The translations under genes were made by a program, and so were the position numbers. The notes under the pieces are model-generated. The model did no database searches. It was not told the DNA's origin and worked only from the letters and a program-made list of their open reading frames with translations. Below, in pieces: positions 1-11,939 of a DNA stretch of 64,000 bases (its first letter is position 1; every line of letters starts with the position of its first letter). This DNA comes from Ignavibacteriales bacterium (lineage in GTDB: Bacteria > Bacteroidota > Ignavibacteria > Ignavibacteriales > Ignavibacteriaceae). The stretch lies in NCBI GenBank assembly GCA_016707115.1, contig JADJIH010000027.1, positions 1 to 64,000 of the forward strand, given 5' to 3'.

Positions 1-319
1 TTATAATATGTTCATCTGCAAGTTGATAAGAATCTGATGTATTAATAAATACAGCAATGAAATACCATTCAAATGCAAACTTTCAAATCCCTCACAAATA
101 TTCAACAAAACAATTATATCTTCTTTTCCATCATTGTTTATATCTCCATATTCAAATTCAGTATTTGGAATGGAAATTATCATCACTATTAAAATTCAAA
201 TTCTTAATAAAATTAATTTTAAGAGCTTTATATTCTTCAATTTCATTTTGACCAATTAATATTGTTTGGAATAGAAAACAATTCAGTATCAAGATGTATA
301 CTTTAATTATTAACTTCAT
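1..319 (-). pseudogene. 5' part of a secreted protein with an EF-hand/FG-GAP-like motif, frame-broken and cut by the window edge
   Basis: Reading leftwards from the ATG at 319, the first about 22 residues are a clear signal peptide (MKLIIKVYILILNCFLF then a Gln-rich cleavage region). After about 50 residues the frame stops near 160, and the reading continues in a second frame with FEYGDINNDGKEDIIVLLN. The D-x-N-x-D-G-x-x-D pattern is typical of calcium-binding FG-GAP or dockerin-like loops in exported proteins. The protein runs off the left edge, so length and function cannot be given. The single frame break near 160-180 could be a sequencing indel or a real mutation. The exported-protein assignment rests on the signal peptide; the calcium motif is suggestive only. 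Confidence 0.45.
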
Positions 320-398
320 TACAATTTCTCGTTGATTATAATTTATTAAAGAAATAAAATTCAATTAGTTAAATCAAATTTCTATTTGAAGAAATATA

Positions 399-1335
399 CT
401 ACGCATAAATATCAAATAGTACTTTTTCTTTTCATCATACCTTTGGTAGTACACAGGAATATTGAATTCATTTCTTAAATGATTTAGGAATTCCTGACAT
501 TCAGGATTCATTGGATTTGTCGAAACTATAATCAATTTTTAGCATTTTTATTTGATGGATAATATGAATACTCAATCAGTTGTGATAATGCATCTCTGAT
601 TATTTCTCTTAATGAACCTGAAGTTTTAAATTCATAAAAGATGTAGTCGTTATCTTGTTTTAGAACCAGATCAATAGAAGCTCCATATGAGGTTTGTTGT
701 TCTCCACTAACATTTTTCTCTCCAAATATTTTAACAAATTGATTGAATACATTCTTTACCATTTTATTATGTTTTAAGTCAATCTGCTTTTTGTCAGAAA
801 TGCTTTGGTTTTTAATTGCAGTTGATTTTCTTGGAGGTGGTAACCATATTTGAATTTGAATTCTCTTTGCTTCTTAACTGATGTAAGTTTGACTCGATAA
901 ACTCATATACAGGTATAGTCTATCAAAAGTTTCAAGAATTTCAAAATAAAGTTGTGGACTTTCTTTTGCATCTTTTAGGTCAATATACTTCCCAATAAAT
1001 ATGAATGTTTTTTCCTGAATTAAATTATCAGGAATAATCCCTATCGGTTTTGTATCTACAACAAGTTTTTTGTTTTGATATGCCCACATTACAAAATCAC
1101 TGAAATAGGATTTATGCTTCTTTATATACTCATTGTATTTCTCAATTCTTGGTTTAAATGATTGTATTGGGTCAAGAAGTGTTCTACTCTTTTCCAATGA
1201 AAATGCTATTCCATAACGAAAAATTTTTCTATCAATTTCATATCCAAAATTGAATTGAGTTTCTCTACGACCACCATTATGGAATGCATATTTCTTTTTT
1301 ATTGTTTGATGGGTAAAAACTATTTTTATTTAAAA
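399..1335 (-). pseudogene. PD-(D/E)XK nuclease-like protein, frame-broken
   Basis: Three minus-strand frame segments line up end to end. The first, from about 1335, contains YAFHNGGRRETQFNFGYE and continues to SLSSQTYIS at 874. The second starts at 762 and contains IDLVLKQDNDYIFYEFKTSG. The third (535-399) holds VSTNPMNPECQEFLNHLRNE and ends in a TAG. The spacing of Asp in IDLVL and Glu/Lys in YEFKT matches the D...ExK core of PD-(D/E)XK nucleases, so a restriction-type nuclease is likely, but I do not recognise the family. At least two single-base breaks interrupt it. It lies beside other defence-like remnants. The true start is not determined because the reading upstream of 1330 is closed by a stop. 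Confidence 0.45.
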
Positions 1336-1339
1336 GTTT

Positions 1340-2501
1340 AAATCCTTTTAAGTTTTATCCTTATTTCAGGTAACCCTCCAAAATCATAATTATTTGATAG
1401 TCGATTTAGCTGATTTGCAATTTTTTGATATTCATTGGAATCCTATATCTAATTTTGTATCAATACTTTGCTTGGAATTAATTCGTAAACATTTGATTTC
1501 TGTTTTTTGATCAGAACTTTCCATCTGAAGAAATAAATACAGGATATTTATCATCATTTGACTTGATACTAAATAATATTTTAAAGTTTATTTGAATTTC
1601 AATTCAATTTTATTATCCCCTTAAATAATTCTCTTTAAGATATACGAAACAATTGCTTTCAGGTATTGATTTAATAAACGAGAACCAACAAGAATCAGAT
1701 TTTTCTATTATTTTCATCCCTGAATTATCCGTTAATGATTTACTCAATAGTTCACCGACCCATCCCCGAATTTGACCTGTTCCAATTATCAAATCAAATC
1801 CTGAATTAAAGAAATCAACACTTTGAAAATCAATTTCACCAGTTTTAATCTTTTTAAGAGTCTTAGGTTTGGTCAAGTCTAAAACAGATATTCATAACGA
1901 TTTAGGATGGCTAAAGAACCACCATCGGGTGATAAACTTATAAGTAATCATATCCGAAAAATCTACCTCTACTATCTAATTTGGTTTTTGGATGTGTCCC
2001 AATGGGTTAGTTGCCCCTTAACTTGGTCTGCCATAGAGGTCATTTTCTGTTTGCACCACCTACAAAATTTTATCACCCTCATTATTGAATTCCATACAAT
2101 AAGATTCACCAGTGTTTCCCTTAAAAGAAAATACCTTATTAAAGATGGTATTTCGAAAATATTGACTTTATCGTCAGCTAGTATGGCCAGATAACGTCCA
2201 TCTGGTGAAAATCTAATTTGCGAGACGTACCCAAATTTTGAAGTTGTTTTATAATCTTATCCAGTGATTAATTCCTTGATTATAATCATTACTCAGTCCT
2301 TGTGATAATACGGCATAGTATTCATCATGAAACAACAATCATGTTTAATTTATCAATTTCTTCATTGACGGTAATTTTAAAAGAAGATGGATTAATTTTA
2401 TCAAGCTCTTGTGATTTCTTTCGCATCCTATAAATGAAAACAAATACTATTAAATAACATAAAAATATTATTTTTAAAAAATTAAAATCCTTTTCATACA
2501 T
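1340..2501 (-). pseudogene. Membrane-anchored WD40-repeat protein, heavily frame-broken
   Basis: The likely start is the ATG at 2501, with a good ribosome site (AGGAG about 5 bases upstream). The N-terminus has one membrane span (FLKIIFLCYLIVFVFIY) followed by a basic stretch. After frame changes the minus strand shows repeated WD40-type strands: IRFSPDGRYLAILADDKVNI (around 2190-2130), SLSPDGGSLAILNRYEYLF (around 1935-1880) and DLTKPKTLKKIKTGEIDF (around 1870), and then VFISSDGK near 1520. The SPDGxxLA pattern is the classical WD40 outer-strand signature. At least four frame breaks are needed to join the pieces. A membrane-tethered propeller would suit a sensing or scaffolding role, which is inference. 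Confidence 0.45.
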
Positions 2502-2655
2502 AACTCCTATGAATAAATTTTTTAACCCTTTTAAAATACTTTAAATCTCTTCAGCTAGGTGAGTAAAGACTTTTTAGTTAACTTTTATCTATATGCTTAA
2601 TATCAGATTTTCTGGGGTCCTCTTTATTTTGTTCAGATTAAAGACACTTTCCTTT

Positions 2656-3246
2656 CTAACAATCTTTTTCAAGCTCTGATGTAATAAATGATAGTTTATT
2701 GTTTCCATTATTATTATTTAATATAATTTGAGTTTTTATATTTTCCTTTGTGAGCACTTTTTTAATGGAGTCATTAATGAATTTAATTGTCAAAAAATCC
2801 TCAGATGTAACTGCTTCGACATTCTCAATGTCAGAATAGCAAATCCATTTACCACTACCCTTGAAGTCTCTTTTTTTCTCAATAGCAACCCTATCTGAAT
2901 CAGAAATAATTACATATTTTCTATTAAAATTTTCACAGGTGCAAGCTATCCGTTCAATATCTTTCACCCCCATTGCATGCAATAAACCGTATGATGTTTC
3001 CTTTTTTAATTTACCTTTGCTGTTGCTAATACTATTTTTATAGCATTCATAAATTTTCTTATCTCGCCATCCTTCAAAAATTTTATCTTCTTCCATTCTG
3101 GCCATACCTTTCATATGTGGGGTTGTATTTTCTCCACTTTGTAACCAAATTCCTAGACCATTGGTTTTGTTTTGGTGCTCGTGATTTTCTTTTCTGAAAT
3201 CCTGCAAGTAAAACATATTTTTAGTGGAATCAGATAGAAGGGTCAT
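2656..3246 (-). CDS. Hypothetical protein, possible TOPRIM-like DSD motif
   Basis: This 196-residue open frame is one of the few uninterrupted ones in the left arm. The centre reads RKYVIISDSDRVAIEKKR, followed by GKWICYSDIENVEAVTSEDF. A hydrophobic strand ending in D-S-D resembles the DxD strand of TOPRIM domains, but no matching glutamate strand is obvious, so this is only a hint. The ATG at 3246 has a GAGGAG sequence about 17 bases upstream, rather far for a ribosome site. The remains of another gene end at 3313 just upstream on the same strand, so the two may have formed an operon. I do not recognise the family. Function is unknown; a defence-island accessory role is inference from neighbours. 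Confidence 0.5.
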   Translation of the reverse strand: MTLLSDSTKNMFYLQDFRKENHEHQNKTNGLGIWLQSGENTTPHMKGMARMEEDKIFEGWRDKKIYECYKNSISNSKGKLKKETSYGLLHAMGVKDIERIACTCENFNRKYVIISDSDRVAIEKKRDFKGSGKWICYSDIENVEAVTSEDFLTIKFINDSIKKVLTKENIKTQIILNNNNGNNKLSFITSELEKDC

Positions 3247-3312
3247 TTTAAATTCTCTAAATCTCCTCTACTAGGTAGTAAGTTTTTTCTCATCGTATTT
3301 CAAATTAGACAA

Positions 3313-3745
3313 TTAGGTATATTTTTCTTCAATAATTCCAATTACCCGTGCACCTACGATAGTATTTAATGTAATAAAGTCTAATTCTGAACAAAATTCC
3401 CGTGGAATCTGAGGAAATTCGTCAATATTAACTATGGAAAAATCAGAAATATTTTTTTCTACTCCATCTATATTCAATTTGAATATCGACCCTTTAATAA
3501 TTTTTTTCCAATTTGACGTTATTTTTTGTTGGGTAATTAAAATGTCAGTGCTGATTTATCCGAGTTTTGGTTATAATGTTGATTTGTGTATAAATTTCTC
3601 TTTTAATATTGCAAGAATTCTTTCAATGTATGAATTTTGCCCGAGTTCATAAATAATGTTATTTGCCTTATTAGTAATAATCGTGTTTTACTTTTTTATT
3701 AGACTATTTAGTTCAAGGTCATCAGGTAAACAAACATTATGTTAA
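3313..3745 (-). pseudogene. Unrecognised protein remnant upstream of the 2656-3246 gene
   Basis: The minus strand carries coding-like segments in different frames. VCLPDDLELNSLIKK lies around 3740-3695, NIIYELGQNSYIERILAILK around 3665-3605, and a segment with IDEFPQIPREFCSELDFITL runs to a TAA at 3313. Together they would give about 140 residues with at least two frame breaks. The family is not recognised. The amino-acid composition and phase continuity argue for a decayed or error-containing gene rather than non-coding DNA. It lies 67 bases upstream of the next gene on the same strand. The region from about 3745 to the hsdR stop at 3969 shows nothing I can support. Confidence 0.35.
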
Positions 3746-3968
3746 GTCAGCAATTGGCTCCTCCTATGGTTTCTCTTATATCCCGTGTGATGGTTCTGTT
3801 AGATTCAAGGTGAAATGGCGAAGGTATTTGATTTCCCACCTCTTTTCCTCTAAGACTTGAAATTTTGTTTGTTGTGTTTCTTTTTTTTGATTGATCAAAA
3901 ATTTTGTTTATCTCCGTTTTTTAAAACATTGTAACCTCAAATCTTTTGTATTGGTGTTTAGTTTTTAT

Positions 3969-6930
3969 TTAAGTTATCTTTCTCTCTCTCATCATTTTAT
4001 ATGCACTCTGACTTATGAAATTCTGGATACTTTCTTCAACAAGTTCTTCATAAAGTGCAGGTGAATTATTAACTATGTAATCAGTATAAAGTCTGTGCAT
4101 AATTTGTCTATTATTAAATCGTAGACCTGCTTTTCATCATTTTGAAGATTATTCTTAATTGTTGTTTTTAGTGATTCTTCATTCTTTAATGATTGTAAGA
4201 ATCTTTCTACAACAACAGCCCCTTCAGGTGAAACTTTTTGTTTGAATTTAAGATTGATAGCTATTACTATTTCTTCAACAGTAGCAAGATTTTTAACAAA
4301 TGTTATATTACCACTTCCTTTATTTCCATCTCCACCGTTTCCTTTTGGTTCATCATCAGGATTAATTTTTATTTCGGTTATATCGTAAGATGTGAGTCTC
4401 ACTTTTTCAATTTCTTTTTCTAGATCTTCAGCACTCATTGTAGGGTCTAATTTTCGATAAAGTAAGGTGGCAAAAAGTTGAAAATCGTGTAACTCTATTT
4501 GAGGAATACGAAACAAAGATTTGATGTAATTAAATAAACTTATATAACGAGTTAATAAAGTTCTAAACTCTCTTCGTTTTCTAAATCAAATTTAGCATCC
4601 AACATCACTTTCAGTTTTGTCATTAAACGGTAATTAAAACATTGTCTTTGGGATTGATACTAATAAAAAGTTTTTACATTCTTCAATATCTTCTAGTGTA
4701 AAACACCTCTTTTTAATAACTCATCCTTTAACTTAAACAAATCCTTTGGGTCTACATTTTTATGACTTTCAACTACATCCTGATATTTTCTAAATGCATT
4801 AATAATAGATTCATAAGAATTAGTAAAATCTACTGTAAGTGTATCCTTTTTATATGGTGGATGTATTCTGTTTAATCTGCTAATCGTTTGAACTGCATTT
4901 CTTCCACTTACTGCTTTATCTAAGAACATAGTGTGTAACAAACTCTCACTAAATCCAACCTGAAACTTATTAGCCACTATAAGAAATCTTATATCATTAT
5001 TAAGATTGAAACAATCTTCAATTTTTATATTCTTTGGATTGTTTAATCTATTCATTTCAATTTCTGAATAAGATTTATTGTTATAGTTTATTTGTCCAGA
5101 AAATGCAACTAAGGATTTCCATTTTAGATTTCTTCTTTTGAGTTCTTCATCTAAAAACAGTTTGTATTTTACTGCACTCAAGCGACTTGATGTAACCACC
5201 ATTGATTTTGCTTTACCATCAATCTTATCTGAGGTTTGGTCAATAAATATCTGAACAATGATTTTACACTTCTCTTTTATAACTTCATCATCTTCAAATG
5301 CTTTTAATTTTAATGCTTTATAAATCTGTAATGAAGGATACTCTCTATCCTTTTATATTCATAGTTTAACTCATATAGTGTTTCATAAGAGATGATATTT
5401 TTGCTACATCCATTATGTAGCCTTCTTTTATTGCTTCATCCATTGAATATTTATCGAATGGAGTCCAATTACCATCTTCCTTTTTATTCCCAAATTTTCT
5501 AATGTTTTATCGGATGGAGTAGCTGTTAAAGCAATAAAAGTTAGATTAGGAAATTCTTTACGAGAAATTTCTTCAACTAATTCTTCCTGGTCATCAATTG
5601 TTTCTTCTTGTTTTTGTTTATGGATAAGTCCTGTTGATTCATCAAAAATTTCAACCATACTTTCGTGAAGTTTGCCTTCCTGACTTGTATGAGCTTCATC
5701 AATAATAAAGCAGATTCTCTTATTTGTTTGGTCTGAAATATCTTTGAGGAAAGAGAACTTATGAAGTATCGTTACAACTACCTGAGCATTTTTAGGAATT
5801 TCTGAATTACGATAATCATCCAACTTCATTCCCAATGCTAATTTTAAATCATTGGAATTCTCACAGTAAGCAACAACACCTGTTTGGTCTATAGCTTTTA
5901 TAAAGTCCTTGCTAATCTGGTCATCTAAATTTATTCTATGTGTAAGTACAATTATGTGGTCGAATAATTTCACATTATCAGATGAAGGATTCTTAGATTC
6001 TGAACCAACCAAACAATTGTATTACTCTTTCCACTGCCAGCAGAATGTTGGATTAAATATCAGATTTAATTCTTTATTTTTATATGATTTACAATATCAT
6101 TAAATACTTTTTAACACATCTTTGTTGATGATAGGGGAAATATCCATTTTATCTTTTGTGCTATAATAATGTTCAATAAAATTTAGAATGTTTTCAGGAA
6201 GTAAAATTTCATCATAAGATAATGATTGCATATTCATCATTTGGTTTGATGTTTACTAAACCAGTATTAAAATCTTTGAAGTCTTCTTTTATTGGGTGGT
6301 CGCCAAATGTTGTAGCAATCTTAGCCTTTTCTCATCCGCTATATGAACAAATGCACTATTAAAAATAGGGAGAGTAGTTTCTCTTGAACAATATTGTTGA
6401 ACAGCATCTTCAACATTTTGTCCAGCCATGTATGTTTTAATTCTATGGTAATGATTGCAAAACCATTAAGACAAATCACTAAATCAATGCTTTGCCTTTC
6501 ATCTGGTTGTTCTCGTATGTTTGCTTTACTGTTGAAATGATATTGTCTAATAGCACTAAAAACATTTTTATCGTATCGTTCTATTTGTTCGGGATTGTTT
6601 TCTGTAACTGGTTTGAAATATTTTAAATCTAAATGGAAGGTGTTTACTTTTAATCCATCAATAGAACTTGAAATAAAGGGTTATTGTTAAGTTCTTCCTT
6701 AACTTTTTGCCAACTTCTTTCTTCCAATCATATGAAATTCTGTTTTAATTTTATTTAGAGTTTGATTTGGTATTTCTAAGAAACTCTTCTAGCATTTCCC
6801 AATGCAAGCAGGAGTACTTTATCTAGTGATATTTGACTATCAGAAAAAAGTTTATATTTCCCATTGATGTCAAGTTTATGACAAAATGTTTTTCTAATTC
6901 TTTTTCCCAATCTTTACGTTGTGCACTCAT
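3969..6930 (-). pseudogene. hsdR: Type I restriction enzyme R subunit (HsdR), frame-broken
   Basis: The gene starts at ATG 6930 (MSAQRKDWEKELEKHF), 31 bases after the hsdS stop, and ends at a TAA at 3969. The span of 2962 bases equals about 987 codons, the normal HsdR length. Motor motifs of the SF2 translocase are visible in order: Walker A AGSGKS near 6040, FIIDEAHTSQ near 5700, LTATPSD near 5525, and SRLNRIHPPY near 4870. The C-terminal helical part (4516-4073) and the last segment YEELVEESIQNFISQSAYK follow. Known role: ATP-driven translocation and cleavage of DNA lacking the cognate methylation. Many single-base frame breaks occur (around 6830, 6650, 6450, 6100, 5480, 5350, 4640, 4075), so as written it is not functional. 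Confidence 0.85.
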
Positions 6931-6961
6931 TAGCAGTTACCTTTATTTTCCTGTAACAGCA

Positions 6962-8219
6962 TTATAAATTTTTATTTTCTAAGTTCTTGAGTTTTATTAT
7001 CTGGTTTTCAATATTATTTATTAGTTTATCGATTTTTGAAGTTCGCTCATTCAAATAATCTGCAATTTGCATTTGTTCTTCAATAGGTGGGATTAAGATT
7101 TTTAAATTTCCAGTATGAACTTGATTAAAAATAGGGAGAGTTGCAAAGTTTGCAATTTTTATAATTATACTTTCATAAATCTTTAGTAGATAAACTCCAT
7201 AATTAGGATTTACAGAATTATTAAATCTAATTACGTTTAATTGCATAGTTACATAAACCGTCCTCTTTAATGACGACATTTCCAATAGTTGCTCCAATAC
7301 CTATCATAAAATACTATCATTTGAAACATCTTTCCCTTTCTTCATCAATTGCTTTTTGTGAGATATTTCTAGTGGAATTTTAGAACTATTTCACTATTAA
7401 AATCACAGGAGCAAACCATCTAATCTCACCATCATAGTACTCATCACTTCCAGAAGGTGGAGTGAGCCAGTTTGAATGAAAATAGAAGATGTTTTAATCC
7501 TCTTAACCTTCCAATGTTCAGGTATTTTTCCTAACCACTCAACTTTGCTGTCTTTAAGTTTTCTTTTGGATTTAAATCCTTTTGTTACGGCATTATTAAT
7601 TTCAATTTGTCTGAGTTCTTTTAATTTTTCAATCTGGTCCTTTTTTTTGGAAATGAGTTTATCAAGTTTTTGAGTTTGATAGTCTAAATAAGTGCAAATA
7701 TTTTCTTGTTCAACTTCATCATTGGGATAAAGCAACTCTTAGATTGTACAAAGTTTTGTATTAAGTTGATTAATTGTTGTTGTTGAAAACATCCCTGTTT
7801 GTGAAGTAAAAATCGGAGAGTTAAAAAAGTATGATAAATATCTCCAGTATTTTCCTCGAAACACAGTCATAAATGCACCAAAAGTGAACCCAACAGATTT
7901 ATCATCAATACAAATATTTTTCCTATAAGATGAGCACTTCCATTTCTTACACAGATTAAAATGTCTCCTTATTTGTTATAAGATTTTCATCAACTTCTTT
8001 TTTTATATAAACAGAGTCATCAAATGAAATTGCTCCTTCTTGAATATTAGAAGCTCTCAAAACAAGCAACCCCTCCTCATTATCAGAGACATCATTTGGA
8101 TTATAGATAACACCCATTATTGATGAACCAAGATGTTTTAATCTTTTAACTTGCCAGTGTTTTGGGACTTTACCAATTCCAACAAACCCACTTTCTTTAT
8201 ATGAATCGTTAAGAATCAA
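6962..8219 (-). pseudogene. hsdS: Type I restriction-modification specificity subunit (HsdS), frame-broken
   Basis: Two target-recognition halves are visible. The first begins GIGKVPKHWQVKRLKHL near 8180, the second WLGKIPEHWKVKRIKTSS near 7540. Each is followed by a helical spacer: YLDYQTQKLDKLISKKKDQI near 7700 and DYLNERTSKIDKLINNIENQ near 7050. This duplicated layout is diagnostic of HsdS, which reads the bipartite DNA target for the methylase and restriction complexes. The start appears to be TTG at 8219, overlapping the hsdM stop in a TTGA arrangement, which supports translational coupling. Frame breaks occur near 7950, 7740, 7430 and 7300. Length (about 419 codons) is normal for the family. 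Confidence 0.82.
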
Positions 8220-9933
8220 AGTTTAATCCCCAATTCAGTTAGAAGATTAGAACTTTCAATTTCTAAATCAGCAAGTTCTTTAGTTACTGCTTCAACCTCT
8301 CTCAATGGTTGGTAAACGTAAAAATGTTTGGTAAATGGTATCTCATATCCTTTTTCTTCAGCAGTAATCGTCCATTTCTTTTCAACTTCTTTTTTTAGGA
8401 AAGCAATTTTATCATCTTTCCAGGGGATGTACTCAGCGTCTTTAACAATTTTAGGAATACTGATACTTGATTTAAGCGAAAGTTTATTACCATTAAGTGT
8501 TTTTATAACTCTAATCTCTACATCAGGTGTATTATACTTTTTGACAAATTCCTTTTAGGATTTAATCGAAGATAAATTCACCTTCTTCACCTTTTATCTT
8601 TTACCTGAACATTTTTGTTCTTCTTCAAGAGTTTCAATTAAAAAGTATCATTAAGTTTAGTTTTAGGCATTAGTAATTTCTTTATCTTCAAAAACAGGAT
8701 TACAATCTTCATCAACTTCTTCTAAATCAAGGAAAACTTTTCTAAAAGCAAAATCTTCTATTTCAAATATCTTACAGTACTTACCTTCCTTAAATTCTTT
8801 GTGTATTCTTACTATCTCGGCTATCTGATCATTCTCAGCAACATAAACAGGATTATCTTTATTACCTTCCCATCCATCGGGGAGCCATTATGTACAACTG
8901 CAATTGCAGAACCACCAAGCTCTGGTGGTTTCATTTTGCTAATCATATGTAATGTAAAAGAATTGCCATCACTGCTTCTAGGTTGTCAACATCAAACCTA
9001 CCGTTGCTATTTACTAAAACTTTGCCCTGAATTTTCCAGCTTTTACCATAAGTGGATTACTAAGCATAAAATCAAATTGTTCACCAATAAATCCATCTTC
9101 AAAAAGTGTATCACCTTTAACAATTTTTCCTTGTTCATTTTTTTTAATAATAAATCTGCTTCACATACTGCCCCAGGTTTTATCATTAACTTCTTGCCCC
9201 GATAAAACAACATTTGCATTAGGATTAATTTTTTCTTGAATAAATTCTTTAGCAGCTGTTAGCATTCCGCCACTACCGCAAGCACAATCGTAAATAGTAA
9301 CTAATTCACCATCTTTAATTTTTTTCTCATCAATGTCTAAGAGTTGAACCATAAGGTCAATTACTTCTCTTGGGGTGTAGTGTTCTCCTGCTTCTTCATT
9401 GTTTGCTTCAGAAAATTTTCTTACAAGTTCTTCGAAGATATAACCCATTTTAATGTTGCTAACTTTATATTAGGGTTAAGGTCAATATTTGCAAAATCAC
9501 TAATAAGTGGAAAGAGAATTTTTCTTGTTGTAGTTTGTTTATATGAGTACTAATTCCAGATCGTTTAATTATTTTTTCTATGTTATCAGTGTAACCATTA
9601 AGATAATTTGTAAAATTATTCTTGATTGATTTTTCACCTTCATTAACAAGTTTTTGCAAAGTGTACTTAGATGAATTTGCAAATTTTATACTATCAATAA
9701 GTTTATCATTAAGAAATTTCTTACGAGCGACAGATGGAAGTTTTTCAATTTGTTTTTTATACTTTTCTTGAATTTCATCTGTCTTAGAAATCAAAACCCC
9801 TTCGATTCTACGAATAAGAACCATTGGATAGATGATGTCAGTATATTCAGTTCTCTTAAAATATCTCTAAGAACATCATTAGCAGTATTCCAAATAGAGA
9901 AACTTCTTGAGATATTTCAGTATCACGTTTCAT
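8216..9933 (-). pseudogene. hsdM: Type I N6-adenine methyltransferase subunit (HsdM), frame-broken
   Basis: The start is placed at ATG 9933. The N-terminal helical domain reads SIWNTANDVLRDILRE and MVLIRRIEGVLISKTDEIQE. The AdoMet-binding motif IYDCACGSGGMLTAAKEF lies near 9290-9230, preceded by the class signature GEHYTPREVIDLM. The catalytic motif region near 9045 reads LSNPLMVKAGK; restoring one C gives NPPYGKSWK, the expected NPPY motif of N6-adenine methylases. The gene ends at TGA 8216, overlapping hsdS. It is the first gene of the hsdM-hsdS-hsdR operon. Known role: methylation of the host target by an M2S complex. Several one-base breaks make it inactive as written. Confidence 0.85.
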
Positions 9934-10015
9934 TTGAAAACCTTCTAAAAATTCATTTAGTCCAACAACAACAAGGTGAGGAAGAATAAAAAGTACAATT
10001 GTATTTGCATTTAAG

Positions 10016-11933
10016 TTATATACTCAGTTGGGGTTGTTGCAATAAGTGTTCTTTGGGAATTGGTAAATAACCTAGCGGAATTATCATGAAATGTGAAATC
10101 CAATTAAGTACAAAAATCAGATAACCAACCAAATTAATGGATTGATAAGCCCTTGACTGGAAAAATCCCAACCTATAATCAAATAAATTAGCCCCACTTG
10201 AATTTAATTCCATTAAGATTAACGATTGAAAAGACAAATGCGGAAAAAATTAACCAATAAAAACTCCACGAGGTTTCTCTCCGTAGCCAGCAAAAAGTTT
10301 ATAGAAATGAATAAACCATACTACTTTGATACTGATTTTCTTTTATACTTATTACTTTTAATCCATTTGCGTTCTTGTTCTGAATCTTCTAGACACGCCC
10401 TCGTTTCATTTCATATTCGTTAAAGTAAAACCAACCAGCTTGTTCATAATCTTTTGTATTATCAATGCAACTTTGAAGCGACGATATAGGTTTGCTATTT
10501 CTTCAAATGAATTTAATTCGAAGAAGTAATAATAATTCTTTAACAAATTATGATTCTCCTCGTCACTTGGAGGAGCTAGATTTGAGAAGAAATAATCTTC
10601 AAAGATTATATTCTTTCTTTCAAAGGGCAGTAGCATATTCTTTTCTTTTGTATGAGTCCACTTTGAAGAAATAAATATAGCTGAATCAAAATTCGACTTA
10701 TAAAATGAAAAAATGGTCATCAGACAATTTGAAAATAGTACATCTTTCAGATTGCAATTTCTGAATGCAATAACATTGGGGTTATTTACTTCTCTTAAAT
10801 TAATAAGTAGGTCTTCAAATACGGTTTTGAACGGTTTAAAATTTATATCTTCAAAAAATGATATTTTAATCTTTAAAAAAGTCTCCGTTAAGGTTATATT
10901 TGAGAATTTAATATCTCCTATAATATGATTTAGTTCAAGCTCTACTTTATCATTAAATAAGTTTGACTGAGTAGAATTTGATCCTTTAGGGCATCTGGTT
11001 CAGTGTTATCAATAGAAAAGGAAACATCTTTATAGCTCTCACTGATCCATTAAAAATTGTTTTATGGAAAAGAGCACTTGAGTCAAAAATAGAATGATCA
11101 AATTCACAGTTTTTACTAAAGGTCGAGAAATTAAACACGGCATTTTGAAATTCAGACGAATGATAATAACAGTTTTCGATACACTTGATGCCTTGACTGT
11201 AGAAACCTGCTTTGAATTTTGAGTTAATAATTGATACTACTCCATTGTATCTAGATTCATTATTATCAAAACCATCTTCAAAATGACAACTGTTGATTGT
11301 TATTTGTTCTTTGTATGTTATATCGTGAAAATTTACAGCTTTCTGGAAGTCAGACCCATTGATTTCGATATTTTTATTAAACGTAGAACCTTCGAAAATC
11401 ACATCCCCATTAAAATTACAATTTAATATATCAACCTGCTCTTTAAATATTTGCTTCCTACAATCTAAGCGACTATTGAAGGTTGAGTTCCGCAATTTAA
11501 TAGAACCTAAACCATTCATAAATTTCCGATTACTAGTCCATCAAATGTTCCTTTGCGAGAAATTAAACTGGATGAGTTATACACATTCAATTTAACTCAC
11601 CGTTAAAGTCACTTCATCCATTCTATTCATTCACCACAATTATGGTAATGCACAATCATAGAAAATGTTGAATTTCGAAAAATCTAAACTTTGAAAGCGA
11701 ACTCTATCTACTAAAGACAAATAGTTCTTGGCCCGATTACTTTTGCCCATGAAATTCACAGTTTTTAAACTAATGAGGGTATTAAAGTTTTTAAAGATAA
11801 GGTTGATTAAAAATTTCGAAAATGGAAATTTAATCCGTCAAATTGGTAGTCGTTCGTATTGAACTTTTTTACTAATTAGGAAATTAAAAAACTCTTGTTC
11901 AGTACAATTTTTATTTTGTATTGGTGTATGCAT
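10016..11933 (-). pseudogene. Pentapeptide-repeat protein with C-terminal membrane segments, frame-broken
   Basis: From ATG 11933 (MHTPIQNKNCTEQEFFNF) leftwards, the best-preserved part is 11519-10986. There five-residue periods such as FNSRL, FNGDV, FEGST and FQKAV give the A/N-[D/F]-L/F-x-x pattern of a right-handed quadrilateral beta-helix. Downstream, LYRRFKVALIIQKIMNK near 10480 and GFTLTNMK match a helical linker often seen after the repeats. The last part (LVGYLIFVLNWISHFMIIP, then NTIVLFILPHLVVVGL in another frame) is membrane-spanning. Total length is about 640 codons. At least five indels interrupt it. It sits just upstream of hsdM on the same strand. The function of this membrane-attached subgroup is unknown to me. 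Confidence 0.65.
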
Positions 11934-11939
11934 CTAAAC

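Noticed and set aside
1907..2194. Plus-strand frame of 95 codons as a gene
   Set aside because: It lies antisense to segments with clear WD40 strand motifs (SPDGRYLA, SPDGGSLA) on the minus strand, so it is a shadow.
2656..3246. Firm assignment as an OLD-type or TOPRIM nuclease
   Set aside because: Only a D-S-D strand is visible; the acidic partner strand and an ATPase domain were not found.
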